The position numbers and the translations under genes were made by a program. Under the pieces are notes generated by a model. The model saw nothing but the letters and a program-made list of their open reading frames with translations. It made no database searches and was not told where the DNA came from. From positions 930,001-994,000 of the forward strand of contig NZ_JACHML010000001.1 of assembly GCF_014208045.1 (NCBI RefSeq): a stretch of DNA of 64,000 nt. Reading direction: 5' to 3'. Each line of letters opens with the position of its first letter. The first letter of the stretch is position 1. The stretch comes from Microbacterium thalassium (GTDB lineage: Bacteria > Actinomycetota > Actinomycetes > Actinomycetales > Microbacteriaceae). Shown in pieces: positions 9,323 to 18,706 of this stretch.

Positions 9323-9408
9323 GCTCACGCGGCCGACGGTCGCGGGACCTTCGCCTCTCACCCGTCCGCACGCTTCGGCGCACGCTGGAGTCGAGCAGGA
9401 GGCGGACG

Positions 9409-10107
9409 ATGAAGTGGTCCTCGGGCACGTCCTCACGGGCGGGCATGTTCAGAGACAGGGCGGATGCCGGTCGGCAGCTGGGCGCCGCGCTCGCCGTCAT
9501 GCCGTGGCAGGATCCGGTCGTCCTGGGGCTGCCGCGCGGCGGGGTGCCCGTGGCGGCGCTCGTCGCCGAAGCGCTGGACGCACCGCTCGACGTCATCATC
9601 GTGCGCAAGCTCGGCCTCCCGTTCAGTCCCGAGACCGCCATGGGTGCGATCGGCGAGGGCGGAGTGCGCGTGCTCGATGAGGCCCTGGTCAGACGCTTCG
9701 GGGTCAGCCGCCAGGAGGTGGCCGACGTCGAGGCCCGTGAGCGGCGGACGCTCGACGAGCGCGTGGAGCGGCTGCGTGGCGGGCACGATCGGCTCGACCT
9801 CACCGGGCGGACCGCGATCATCGTCGACGACGGCATCGCGACGGGGGCCACGGCGCGGGCCGCGTGCCTCGTCGCCCGGCACATCGGCGCAGCCCGCGTG
9901 GTCGTCGCAGCCCCCGTCGGCGGACCGGACGCCCGGAAGCGGCTGACGGACGCCGATGAGGTGGTGTGCCTCATGCAGCCGCCGTACTTCCAGGCCGTCG
10001 GCGCCCACTACGAGGTGTTCGGACAGACGTCGGACGACGAGGTCGTGCGGATCCTGGCCGCGCACCGCCGCCCGGAGGGGCCGACGTGGACACCGCCGAC
10101 CAGCTGA
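9409..10107 (+). CDS. Phosphoribosyltransferase-family protein
   Basis: A 232-aa type I PRTase-fold protein. The PRPP-binding loop is 'AIIVDDGIATGATA' (~residues 142-155), with the upstream 'GLPRGGVPVA' strand typical of the uncharacterised PRTases often found beside or fused to erythromycin-esterase domains in actinobacteria. The ATG at 9409 is supported by AGGAGG 6 nt upstream; a second ATG at 9445 lacks a ribosome site. The 3' end overlaps the next gene by 22 nt in another frame. The physiological substrate is unknown; it may belong to stress or nucleotide salvage. Confidence 0.85.
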   Translation: MKWSSGTSSRAGMFRDRADAGRQLGAALAVMPWQDPVVLGLPRGGVPVAALVAEALDAPLDVIIVRKLGLPFSPETAMGAIGEGGVRVLDEALVRRFGVSRQEVADVEARERRTLDERVERLRGGHDRLDLTGRTAIIVDDGIATGATARAACLVARHIGAARVVVAAPVGGPDARKRLTDADEVVCLMQPPYFQAVGAHYEVFGQTSDDEVVRILAAHRRPEGPTWTPPTS

Positions 10108-11381
10108 TCTCCGACATCCGCGACCTGGCGCATCCGCTCGCCGGGCCTGCGGACCTGGACCCGGTGGTGCGTGCGGCGCGGCCGCGCCGCTTCGTGGCCC
10201 TCGGGGAGGCCTCGCACGGCACCCATGAGTTCTACGCGTGGCGTGCCGAACTCACCCGCCGGATCATCGAGGACGGTCGGCCGACGTGGATCGGCGTGGA
10301 AGGCGACTGGCCCGACTGCTGGCGGATCGACCGCTGGGTGCGGGGACTCACGGACCGGGGCGCGGACGCCCGAACCGTGCTGCAGGGATTCGAGCGATGG
10401 CCGACCTGGATGTGGGCGAACACGGATGTCGCCGACTTCCTCGACTGGCTGCACGAACTGAACCTCACGCGTCCCGAGGCGCAGCGCGTCGGGTTCTACG
10501 GCCTCGACGTCTACTCGCTGTGGGACTCGCTCGACCGCGTCATGCGGTGGCTCGCCGACAACCAGCCCGATGCACTGCCCGCGGCGCTGCAGGCATGGCA
10601 GTGCTTCGCGCCCTTCGACGAGGACCCGCACCGCTACGCGTGGAGTACGAGCATGGTGCCGCAGTCGTGCGAGAGCGACGTCGTCGAGCTGCTGACCGAG
10701 GTGCGCCACCGGTTCCTCGCCGACGGCGACGACGCGTTCGACGCGATGCAGAACGCCGAGGTCGCCGTGCAGGCCGAGCGGTACTACCGGGCGATGGTGC
10801 GCACCGACCGCGGGTCGTGGAACATCCGCGACATCCATATGGCCGACACCGCCGAGCGCCTCCGCCGGCACTTCGGGACGGACTCGCGCGGAATCATCTG
10901 GGAGCACAACACCCACGTCGGCGACGCCCGCGCGACGACGATGGCCGATGCCGGGATGGTCAACATCGGTCAGCTCCTGCGCGAGAGGCACGGCGAAGAA
11001 GCGGTGATGCTCGTCGGGTTCGCCAGCCACCGCGGGTCGGTCATCGCCGGCTCGCAGTGGGGTCAGGCCGAGGAGCGGATGCCGGTTCGGCCGGCGCGGC
11101 CCGGGAGCCACGAGGATCTGCTCCACCGGGCGCTCGGCGAGCCGAGCGTCATCCCGCTGATCGGCAGGGAGCACCGGCCGTGGCCGGCGCATCGGGCGGG
11201 TCACCGCGCGATCGGCGTCGTGTACGACCCCGCCCGCGAGGCGGGCAACTACGTGCCCACGGTGATGGGCGCCCGCTACGACGCGCTGCTGTGGTTCGAG
11301 CAGGCGGAGGCCCTGACCCCGCTCCACCACGAGGCTCAGCCCGAGGAGCCCGAGTTCGAGACCGAGCCGAGCGGGTTCTGA
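10086..11381 (+). CDS. Erythromycin-esterase family protein
   Basis: A 431-aa protein with the erythromycin-esterase/EreA-type fold: 'ALGEASHGTHEFYAWRAEL' near the N-terminus (conserved Glu and His), 'GVEGDWPDCWRIDRWV', 'GFYGLDVYSLWDSL' and 'IIWEHNTHVGDARATTM'. The start GTG at 10086 has GGAGGGG 5 nt upstream and lies inside the PRTase gene. The family is broader than macrolide hydrolysis, and most actinobacterial members are uncharacterised, so antibiotic resistance should not be assumed. Tight coupling to the PRTase indicates joint function. Confidence 0.88.
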   Translation: MDTADQLISDIRDLAHPLAGPADLDPVVRAARPRRFVALGEASHGTHEFYAWRAELTRRIIEDGRPTWIGVEGDWPDCWRIDRWVRGLTDRGADARTVLQGFERWPTWMWANTDVADFLDWLHELNLTRPEAQRVGFYGLDVYSLWDSLDRVMRWLADNQPDALPAALQAWQCFAPFDEDPHRYAWSTSMVPQSCESDVVELLTEVRHRFLADGDDAFDAMQNAEVAVQAERYYRAMVRTDRGSWNIRDIHMADTAERLRRHFGTDSRGIIWEHNTHVGDARATTMADAGMVNIGQLLRERHGEEAVMLVGFASHRGSVIAGSQWGQAEERMPVRPARPGSHEDLLHRALGEPSVIPLIGREHRPWPAHRAGHRAIGVVYDPAREAGNYVPTVMGARYDALLWFEQAEALTPLHHEAQPEEPEFETEPSGF

Positions 11382-11436
11382 TCCGCCGTCGGGGCAGCCC
11401 TGTGGCGTCCTGGCGGCGCCCGATAGGCTCGCCTCG

Positions 11437-11490
11437 TTGATTTCGCGGCGCTCGCGGCATACCGTGGAAGCGGCAACAGAAAGCGCTTTC
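11437..11490 (+). promoter_or_regulatory. Promoter and LacI-type operator of the PL26-like operon
   Basis: TTGATT (11437-11442) and TACCGT (11460-11465) are 17 bp apart, giving a plausible -35/-10 pair. A perfect 12-bp palindrome GAAAGCGCTTTC (11479-11490) follows just after the predicted transcription start. This is the classic shape of a LacI/CcpA-family operator and a repressing position. Which of the three LacI proteins in the window binds it is not determinable from sequence. Confidence 0.7.
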
Positions 11491-11577
11491 CGGCGAGGGA
11501 AGGCGAACTCGGGCGACGAGAGACGGGCGGTGCCGAACCACCCCGCGCTCGCACCGCCCACGGAAGGAAGCTCCCGC

Positions 11578-14199
11578 ATGGCCGGTCCCGAGCCGATCGA
11601 CATCCCGCTGCGGTGGATCGACGATGCGGCGCCGCCGCGCCTGCCGCTCGGCGCCACTTTCGGCGTCCCGCTGCCGCGCGGAGAGGTGACCGACCCGGGC
11701 ACGCTCTCGGTGGTCGCCGACGACGGAACGGCGGTCGCGTCTCAGACATGGCCGCTGGCGACGTGGCCCGACGGATCGGCGAAATGGGCGGGGGTGGCGC
11801 TGGCCGCGACGGACCGGCCGGTCGAGGCATACCGGGTGCTCCGTGCCGAGAGCGCACCGGACGCGGCGGCGCTGTCTGCCCGCATCGACGTCACCGAGAG
11901 CGACGACGCGGTCGCCGTCTCGACCGGTCCGCTCTCCGTCGAGATCCCGCGCTCCGGTGATCGCCTCGTCTCGTCGGTCGCGGTGGGCGGCACGGTCGTC
12001 GCGGTCGACGGGCGCCTCGTCTCGAGCAGGCAGGATCGACCCGAGCCGGATCACGCCGGACGTTCACCCGCCGTGGGTGTGGTCGAGTCGGTCGCGGTCG
12101 AGCAGTCGGGACCCGTCCGAGCGGTGGTCCGCATCGAGGGCGCGCACCGTGACGAGACCGGCCGGACGTGGCTCCCCTTCACGGTGCGCCTTGTCTTCGC
12201 CGCCGGCGCGCGGACATTCCGTCTCGTGCATACGTTCGTATGGGACGGCGATCCCGAGCGCGACTTCCTGACTTCGCTGGGTCTGCGGTTCCGGGTGCCC
12301 CTGCGCGCGGCATCCGTCGATCGCCACATCCGCTTCGCCGGTGCCGACGGCGGCGTGATGCGCGAGGCCGTGCGAGGCGTGACGGGTCTGCGCCGCGACC
12401 CCGGCTCGGCCGTGCGGGAGGCACAGCTCGAAGGCCGCGCGACACCACCGGCCGAGACATGGGAGAGCGGCGTCGCCGACCTCCTGCGGTGGGTGCCGCA
12501 ATGGCCCGACTACACGCTGCGCCAGCTGTCGCCGAACGCGTTCTCGATCGCGAAGCGCACGGCTCCGAACCGTTCGTGGGTGCACGTCGCGCACGGGACG
12601 CGCTCGGACGGGTACGTCTACCTCGGCGACCCCGCCGGCGGGCTGGGCGTGGGTCTCTCCGGCTTCTGGCAGTCCGCGCCCACCGGGCTCGACATCCGCG
12701 ACGCCCACCGCCATGAGGGTGAGCTCACGGTGTGGCTGTGGGCGCCGGACGCCCCGCCCATGGACGTGCGGTTCTACCACGACGGCCTCGGCGAGGACAC
12801 GTACGTCGAGCAGCTCGAGGCGCTCGAGATCACGTACGAGGACTACGAGGACGACCTCGGCAGCGCCACGGGCGTCGCACGCACACACGAGATCGAGATC
12901 ACCGGGTACGCGGCAACCCCGGGCCTCGACGAGCTCGCATCCGACATCGCGCACGTCGCGCGTGGTCCGCGGCTGTGCGCGACGCCCGACGCCTTGCACA
13001 CGGCGGGCGTCTTCGGTGACTGGGACCTCGTCGCGCGCGACAGCGCACCGAGGGCGGCGCTCGAGGAGCGCCTGGATCAGATCGTCGACTTCTACCTCGG
13101 TCAGGTCGAGCAGCGAGGCTGGTACGGGTTCTGGGACTACGGCGACGTCATGCACACGTACGACGACGACCGGCACGTGTGGCGCTACGACATCGGCGGG
13201 TACGCGTGGGACAACTCCGAACTCGCGACCGATCTGTGGCTGTGGACGACGTTCCTGCGCACCGGCCGAGCGGACGTCTTCCGCATGGCCGAGGCGATGG
13301 CGCGACATACCGGCGACGTCGACGCGTACCACTCGGGTCCTCTGGCGGGCTTCGGGTCGCGGCACAACGTGCAGCACTGGGGCTGCGGCTGCAAGCAGCC
13401 CCGCATCGGCTCGGCGACGTTCCGCCGGCCGCACTACTATCTGACCGCCGACGAGCACTCTCGTGACCTGCTGGTGGCCCAGCGCGACACCGATCAGGCG
13501 TATCGGGGCATCGACCCGTGGCGGAAGGCCCGACCCGACGAGTTCCCGCCGCCCGCCCCGCGGCTCGACCGCATCATGGTGGGGCTCGGCACCGAGTGGG
13601 GCACGCTCGCCGCCGGATGGCTCGCCGATTGGGAGATCACGGGGAACGAGCACTCGCGTGACCGGCTGCTCAACACGATGGCCGACATCGGGTCGTGGCC
13701 GCGCGGCTTCCTGCACGGCCACGCCCGCTACGATCTCGAGCGCGGCCGCCTCGTCGAGCCGTACGACGGCGTCGACGTGTCGCACCTGAACGCGATCTTC
13801 GGGCTCGTCGAGCTGTGCGCCGAGTTGGTCGAACTCGTGGACGTGCCCGGCTTCCGCGACGCGTGGCTGGACTACTGCCGCCTCTACATCTCGACACCCG
13901 AGCGGCAGCGGGCCGAGCTCGGCCAGGAGATCCGGGGGAATCTCTTCCCCCAGTGGCACTCGCGCCTCACCGCCTACGCCGCTGCGCACGACGGCGACCA
14001 CGAGGCCGCGGACCGCGCCTGGGCGGCGTTCTTCGCCGGCGGCGAGGTCACGCCCGTCGACCTCGGGCCCGGCCGCCGCGTGACGCCGCCCGAGGTCCTC
14101 GCCCCGGTGGACGAGCTGCCCATCAGCACGAACGACGCCGCGCAGAGCTCGCTCGCCACCATCCAGAACCTCGCTCTGATCGGAGACCGCCTGCGATGA
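11578..14199 (+). CDS. PcRGLX/YetA-like (PL26-type) polysaccharide lyase
   Basis: An 873-aa protein whose N-terminus ('GVPLPRGEV...', 'WPDGSAKWAGVAL') matches the RIFT-barrel first domain of the PcRGLX/YetA family. A beta-rich domain and a C-terminal helical-toroid-like domain with 'GWYGFWDYGDVMHTYD', 'YAWDNSELATDLWLW' and 'HWGCGCKQPRIGSA' follow. Characterised relatives (Penicillium PcRGLX, PL26) are exo-acting rhamnogalacturonan lyases. The ATG at 11578 follows GGAAGGA; no signal peptide is present, so it would act on imported oligosaccharides. It overlaps the next gene by ATGA, and a LacI-type operator lies upstream. Substrate is inferred from the family only. Confidence 0.75.
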   Translation: MAGPEPIDIPLRWIDDAAPPRLPLGATFGVPLPRGEVTDPGTLSVVADDGTAVASQTWPLATWPDGSAKWAGVALAATDRPVEAYRVLRAESAPDAAALSARIDVTESDDAVAVSTGPLSVEIPRSGDRLVSSVAVGGTVVAVDGRLVSSRQDRPEPDHAGRSPAVGVVESVAVEQSGPVRAVVRIEGAHRDETGRTWLPFTVRLVFAAGARTFRLVHTFVWDGDPERDFLTSLGLRFRVPLRAASVDRHIRFAGADGGVMREAVRGVTGLRRDPGSAVREAQLEGRATPPAETWESGVADLLRWVPQWPDYTLRQLSPNAFSIAKRTAPNRSWVHVAHGTRSDGYVYLGDPAGGLGVGLSGFWQSAPTGLDIRDAHRHEGELTVWLWAPDAPPMDVRFYHDGLGEDTYVEQLEALEITYEDYEDDLGSATGVARTHEIEITGYAATPGLDELASDIAHVARGPRLCATPDALHTAGVFGDWDLVARDSAPRAALEERLDQIVDFYLGQVEQRGWYGFWDYGDVMHTYDDDRHVWRYDIGGYAWDNSELATDLWLWTTFLRTGRADVFRMAEAMARHTGDVDAYHSGPLAGFGSRHNVQHWGCGCKQPRIGSATFRRPHYYLTADEHSRDLLVAQRDTDQAYRGIDPWRKARPDEFPPPAPRLDRIMVGLGTEWGTLAAGWLADWEITGNEHSRDRLLNTMADIGSWPRGFLHGHARYDLERGRLVEPYDGVDVSHLNAIFGLVELCAELVELVDVPGFRDAWLDYCRLYISTPERQRAELGQEIRGNLFPQWHSRLTAYAAAHDGDHEAADRAWAAFFAGGEVTPVDLGPGRRVTPPEVLAPVDELPISTNDAAQSSLATIQNLALIGDRLR

Positions 14200-15356
14200 C
14201 CGAATCCCGCGAATTGACCGTGGCCGTCGTCGGCCTCGGCTTCGGCCGCAGCCACATCGTCGACGCCCTGCGGCTGGAGGGGAAGGCGCGTCTGGCCGCG
14301 ATCGTCGACCTCGTCGCACCGCGCGAGAACCCGCGCTACCTTCCCGGCGACGAGCGGGACGCCGTCTACGCGACGCCGCACTTCGCGTCCCTCGACGAGC
14401 TGTTCTCGCACGCCGTCCCCGACATCGTCGCGATCGCGACGCCGATCCACACGCACACCGAGATGGCGCGGAGCGCGCTCGCCGCCGGCGCCCACGTGCT
14501 CCTCGAGAAGCCGCCCACGGCGACGCTCGCCGAGCACGCCGAGCTGACGAGGCTCGCCGAGGCTGCCGGGCGAGCCGTGCAGGTCGGCTTCCAGGCGCGG
14601 GGCAGCACAGCCCTTCCGGCGGTGCGTGCGCTGATCGACGAGGGGGCGATCGGCGAGGTGCGCGGCATCGGCGCCGTCGGTCTGTGGGTGCGAGATCGCG
14701 CGTACTACGAGCGCGCCCGGTGGGCCGGTCACCGCGAACTCGACGGCACGATCGTCATGGACGGAGCCATGACGAACCCGTTCGCGCACGCGGTCGACGC
14801 CGCCCTCGCGCTCGACGGCTGCTTCACGGCGGAGGATGTCCTCGACGTCGAGATCGACGCGTGGCACGCGCATCCGATCGAGACCGACGACACCTCGTCG
14901 CTGGTCGCCTCGACGGTGAACGGCACGCACGTGGCCGCCGCTCTCACGGTGTGCGCCGCCGAGGAGGTCGAGTCCCCGGTGATCACTGTCCACGGGACCG
15001 CCGGCGCGCTGCGCCTGCACTACGCCGTCGATCTGCTCGAGATCGTCGGCGCCGACGGCTCCGTCCGCACGGAGACCTACACGCGCACGTCCATGCTCGA
15101 GAACCTCATCGACCACCTGCGCGACGGCGCCCCGCTGCACTGCCCGCTCGCCTCGACGGGCGCGTTCATGCGCGTGCTCGAAGAGATCCGGACGGGTCCG
15201 GACGCCCGCGCGATCCCCGCGGAGTTCGTGCGCTGGACGGGCGACGGGTCGGCTGCCCGACCGATCGTCGCCGATGTCGACGAGTGGTGCGAGCGGGCCG
15301 CGGCGACCGGCCAGACGTTCACCGGCGTCGGGGCCCCCTGGGCATCGGGCGCCTAG
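14196..15356 (+). CDS. Gfo/Idh/MocA-family oxidoreductase
   Basis: A 386-aa NAD(P)-dependent sugar oxidoreductase. The N-terminal Rossmann fold starts 'VAVVGLGFGRSHIVDAL', with 'DIVAIATPIHTHTEMARSAL' and the family motif 'VLLEKPPTATLAE' (catalytic Lys of EKP), then the C-terminal alpha/beta substrate domain. The ATGA overlap with the PL26-like gene makes a two-gene operon. By family it would oxidise or reduce a sugar or sugar acid released by the lyase; the exact substrate is unknown. A strong hairpin follows. Confidence 0.88.
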   Translation: MTESRELTVAVVGLGFGRSHIVDALRLEGKARLAAIVDLVAPRENPRYLPGDERDAVYATPHFASLDELFSHAVPDIVAIATPIHTHTEMARSALAAGAHVLLEKPPTATLAEHAELTRLAEAAGRAVQVGFQARGSTALPAVRALIDEGAIGEVRGIGAVGLWVRDRAYYERARWAGHRELDGTIVMDGAMTNPFAHAVDAALALDGCFTAEDVLDVEIDAWHAHPIETDDTSSLVASTVNGTHVAAALTVCAAEEVESPVITVHGTAGALRLHYAVDLLEIVGADGSVRTETYTRTSMLENLIDHLRDGAPLHCPLASTGAFMRVLEEIRTGPDARAIPAEFVRWTGDGSAARPIVADVDEWCERAAATGQTFTGVGAPWASGA

Positions 15357-15378
15357 CGGACTCGAACGACCAGAGGCG

Positions 15379-15415
15379 GAGAGACCCCGGATGCGAATCA
15401 CATCCGGGGTCTCTC
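15379..15415. terminator. Bidirectional terminator between convergent operons
   Basis: A perfect 15-bp stem (15379-15393 with 15401-15415) closes a 7-nt loop, in the gap between the Gfo/Idh/MocA gene and the converging ABC permease gene. There is no long T-run on either side. Confidence 0.85.
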
Positions 15416-15447
15416 ACGTGCGCGGCGTCGGGTCGCCGCAGGATCGG

Positions 15448-16362
15448 TCAGCCCTTCACGCCCGAGCCGACCGAGGAGCCCATGAACTGCTTCTGCGCAA
15501 ACAGGAACAGCACGACGACGGGCATCAGGTACAGCAGCGCGCCGGCGGCCTGGATGGTGGGCAGGCCGTTTCCGCGCGGGTCGATGTAGCCGGCGGCGGT
15601 GGCGACCGCCAGCGTCGTGTTGTCGTAGTTCAGCAGCAGCGCTGGGGCGAGGTAGTCGCCCCACGCCCACGTGAACGACAGGATCAGCGATGTCAGCAGC
15701 ACGGGCTTCGCCAGCGGCAGGAAGATCTGCACGTACGTGCGCACCCAGCCGCAGCCGTCGATGATCGCGGCGTCCTCGAGCTCGAGGGGGATCGCCGTGA
15801 AGAACTGGCGGAACAGGAAGATGAGGTACGGCGTGCCGCTGAGGCCCCACAGCACCCATGGCCAGTACGTGCCGACGAGTCCCACGCGCGAGAACATCAT
15901 GTACGTCGGGATCAGCAGCGCGATGTGGGGGATCATCATCGTCGCGACGACGATCGTGAACAGCACGTTCTGACCCTTGCCGCGCAGTCGCGCGAACGCG
16001 AAGCCGACGGTGGCGCTCGCGGCGGTCCCGAGGACCGAGCTGATCGTGGCCAGGATGAGGGAGTTCATCGCGTAGGCGCCGAAGTTGATGCGCGTGACCG
16101 CCTCGACGAAGTTGTCGATCGTCGGCTGGATGTTCAGCAGCCCCTCGGCACCCTGAGAGAACTGCGTCGGGGTGGCGATCGACGCCAGCACGATCCACAG
16201 GAACGGGATGCCGAACAGCGCGACCGCGAGGATCACCAGGATGTAGGTGCCGACGCCGGCGTGCTTGCCGTCGACACGGTTGTGCTTGCGCTTTCGCTCA
16301 CTCGGCGTCGCGGTCTTCTGCACGACCGCCCTCGTGGTGAGGTCTTCTTCGATGATTGCCAT
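15448..16362 (-). CDS. Sugar ABC transporter permease, MalG-type
   Basis: A 304-aa integral membrane protein with about six hydrophobic segments. It carries the EAA loop 'ELEDAAIIDGCGWVRTYVQIFLPL', which docks the ATPase, and the charged cytoplasmic N-terminus typical of MalG-like CUT1 permeases. It is the last gene of the operon binding protein - MalF-type - MalG-type, 12 nt after the upstream permease. No ATPase gene accompanies the operon; in actinobacteria a shared MsiK-type ATPase elsewhere commonly serves such importers. The adjacent glycosidase and lyase genes suggest a plant-derived oligosaccharide cargo. Confidence 0.92.
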   Translation of the reverse strand: MAIIEEDLTTRAVVQKTATPSERKRKHNRVDGKHAGVGTYILVILAVALFGIPFLWIVLASIATPTQFSQGAEGLLNIQPTIDNFVEAVTRINFGAYAMNSLILATISSVLGTAASATVGFAFARLRGKGQNVLFTIVVATMMIPHIALLIPTYMMFSRVGLVGTYWPWVLWGLSGTPYLIFLFRQFFTAIPLELEDAAIIDGCGWVRTYVQIFLPLAKPVLLTSLILSFTWAWGDYLAPALLLNYDNTTLAVATAAGYIDPRGNGLPTIQAAGALLYLMPVVVLFLFAQKQFMGSSVGSGVKG

Positions 16363-16374
16363 GATGGGGCCTGC

Positions 16375-17337
16375 CTAATCCGCTTCCGTGCCGACCTGGT
16401 AGAAGACGACGCGCTTGCTGATGCGCTGGAGGATGAGCGTCAGCGCCAGGATGAAGATGAAGAACACCCACAGCATCGCCGCGCCGTAGCCGAAGCGCTG
16501 GTTGTAGAAGAACTCGTTGTAGACCTCGACCATGTAGAGCGTCGAGCTCTGCGGCACGTTCACCGACGAGGCGATCGTGCTCGTCTCCGCGAGCAGCAGC
16601 GGCTGCACGAGGATCTGGAGCGTGCCGATCACACCCGTGATGACCTGGAAGTACAGGACCGGCGAGATCAGCGGGATGACGATGTGCCGGATGATGCGCC
16701 ATTGGCCGGCGCCGTCGATGCGGGCGGCCTCCTCGAGCTCGACCGGGACGTCCTGGAGGGCGGCGAGCGAGATGATCATGCCGCCGCCCATGCCCCACAG
16801 CATCATGATGATGAGCGCGTAGAACGCGTACGGGTCGACGAGCCACGTGACCTTGTCGCCGCCGAACAGCTGCAGGATGAAGTTGAGAAGACCGGCATCC
16901 CGGTTGAAGATGAGGCGCCACATGATGGCCACAGCCACGATCGGCACGACCGACGGGATGAAGAAGATCGCGCGGACGAGACCGCGGGCCCGGATGCGGC
17001 GGTTGACGAGGATCGCGAGGCCCAGGCCGCCGGCGACGCTGAGCGGCACGACGATCGCCGTGAAGGCGAGGGTGCGGATGAGCGCCGCCCATACGTTGGC
17101 GTCGCCGAAGATCTCGATGTAGTTGCGGAACCCGATGAAGCGCCAGATCGGCGAGACCCCATCGAAGTTCGTGAGGCTCACGACGAACGCGTAGATGATC
17201 GGAGCCAGTGTCAGAACGACGAAGCCGATGATCCACGGTGACGCGAATGCGTAGAACGTGGAGGAGCGGTAACGGCGCCAGCCGCGGCCGCGGGACTCGC
17301 CCGCGGCCGCGACCGGAGCCAGCGTGGAGCTGCTCAT
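16375..17337 (-). CDS. Sugar ABC transporter permease, MalF-type
   Basis: A 320-aa CUT1 permease with six or so membrane helices and the EAA motif 'ELEEAARIDGAGQWRIIRHIVIPL'. Its ATG shares one base with the stop of the binding-protein gene (TGATG), so translation is coupled. It would pair with the MalG-type permease to form the membrane channel. Confidence 0.92.
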   Translation of the reverse strand: MSSSTLAPVAAAGESRGRGWRRYRSSTFYAFASPWIIGFVVLTLAPIIYAFVVSLTNFDGVSPIWRFIGFRNYIEIFGDANVWAALIRTLAFTAIVVPLSVAGGLGLAILVNRRIRARGLVRAIFFIPSVVPIVAVAIMWRLIFNRDAGLLNFILQLFGGDKVTWLVDPYAFYALIIMMLWGMGGGMIISLAALQDVPVELEEAARIDGAGQWRIIRHIVIPLISPVLYFQVITGVIGTLQILVQPLLLAETSTIASSVNVPQSSTLYMVEVYNEFFYNQRFGYGAAMLWVFFIFILALTLILQRISKRVVFYQVGTEAD

Positions 17338-18659
17338 CAGCCCAGCTGGTCCTTGCTCTGAGCCAGGTAGACGTTCATCTGGTCCTGGATGGCCGTGGCG
17401 GCTTCCTCAGCGGACTGCTCGCCCTTGATGGCCGACGTGACCTGCTCGTCGATGACCTGGTCCCACTGCGAGCCCTGCGCGTACTGCGACTGCTCGAGCG
17501 GCACGACGTACTCGGCCTCGATGAGCGCGGCGTCGGCGGCCTGCTGCTGGTAGGGCTCCTCGGTCGGCAGCTCCGACCACAGCGACTCGAGGATCGGCAG
17601 ACCCCAGCCGGTGGTGGCGCGGTCGGCCGCGGGCTGACCGGCCATGAAGTACTCCATGACGGTCCATGCGGCGTCCTTGTGCTTCGAGGCCTCGGGGATC
17701 CAGGCGCCGACGCCGCCGAAGATGGGGCTGATGCGCTCGCCGAAGGTCGGCGCGGGGGCCATCGAGGCGGTCTCGGCGACCGTCGCGGCCGCCTCGTCCT
17801 GCAGGTTGCCGCCGAACCAGTAGCCGTCCATGGACATCGCCATCTTGCCGGCGACGAACGTCGGGGCGTCCTGGCCGTCGGGGAGCGGGTTCAGCGAGGT
17901 CGGACCGACCTCGGCCTTGCCGTAGTCGACGAGCCACGAGATCGCGCGCTGCGCCTCGGGGGTCTCGAGGTCGACCGCGGCGCCGCCGTCGGTGTAGACC
18001 GTGCCGCCCTGCTGGGCGACCATCGTGAGGAACAGGTTGCCCAGGCCCCACTGCCACTCGATGCCGAACGGGTACTCGATGCCGGCGTCCTTGAGCTCGA
18101 TCGCCTTCTCGAGCACGTCGTCCCAGCTCGTGACCTCGACGGTGTCCAGCGGCTCGACGCCGGCCTCCTCGAACAGGGCCTCGTTCTGCCAGATCGTCGC
18201 GTCGGGGCTCCAGTCCTTGATGATGCCGTAGTAGCTGCCCGTGCCGACCTGCGAGCCGTCCCAGCGCCACGCGTCGTTGGCGGGGAGCAGCAGGTCGGCG
18301 TTGAGCACGTCGCTCGAGGCGAGGAAGTCGTCGAGGTTGGTGGCCAGTCCCTTGGCGAACAGGTTCGCGTTGGGGCCGCCGCGCACGAGGTCGGGAGCGT
18401 CGCCCGAGGCGAGCATCGCGTTCAGGCGCGTCTGGTCGTACTCGATGAAGCTGATCGTGATGTCGGGGTTCTCCTCCTCGAACGCCGCGATCATGTCCTC
18501 GGTGAACTCGCTGCTCTTGTACATGACGGTCACCTCGGTCGGGCCGTCGGCCGAGGCTCCGCCCGAAGCGCTGCAGCCCGTGAGCGCGACCATCGCGCCG
18601 GTGAGCGCGACGCCCGTGCCGATCAGGAGCCGGTGGCTCCGCTTGCTGATTTCGGACAT
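17337..18659 (-). CDS. Extracellular sugar-binding lipoprotein of the ABC importer
   Basis: A 440-aa protein beginning MSEISKRSHRLL with a short charged N-region, a hydrophobic stretch and the lipobox 'VALTGC', so it is a lipid-anchored substrate-binding protein. The body has family-1 features ('FEEENPDITISFIEYDQTRLNAMLASGDAPD', 'AGKMAMSMDGYWFGG'). The ATG at 18657-18659 is preceded by an AAGGGGA ribosome site; the longer open frame upstream runs into the LacI gene and is not real. It is expressed 47 nt behind the LacI regulator gene on the same strand and probably shares its regulation. The cargo is unknown. Confidence 0.92.
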   Translation of the reverse strand: MSEISKRSHRLLIGTGVALTGAMVALTGCSASGGASADGPTEVTVMYKSSEFTEDMIAAFEEENPDITISFIEYDQTRLNAMLASGDAPDLVRGGPNANLFAKGLATNLDDFLASSDVLNADLLLPANDAWRWDGSQVGTGSYYGIIKDWSPDATIWQNEALFEEAGVEPLDTVEVTSWDDVLEKAIELKDAGIEYPFGIEWQWGLGNLFLTMVAQQGGTVYTDGGAAVDLETPEAQRAISWLVDYGKAEVGPTSLNPLPDGQDAPTFVAGKMAMSMDGYWFGGNLQDEAAATVAETASMAPAPTFGERISPIFGGVGAWIPEASKHKDAAWTVMEYFMAGQPAADRATTGWGLPILESLWSELPTEEPYQQQAADAALIEAEYVVPLEQSQYAQGSQWDQVIDEQVTSAIKGEQSAEEAATAIQDQMNVYLAQSKDQLG

Positions 18660-18706
18660 CTCTGTCCCCTTTCTTGTGTGCAAGTGTGCATTGCGGGTGG
18701 TGGTTC

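Noticed and set aside
10086..11381. Macrolide-resistance determinant
   Set aside because: The erythromycin-esterase fold is clear, but most actinobacterial members are uncharacterised and the coupled PRTase argues for another role.
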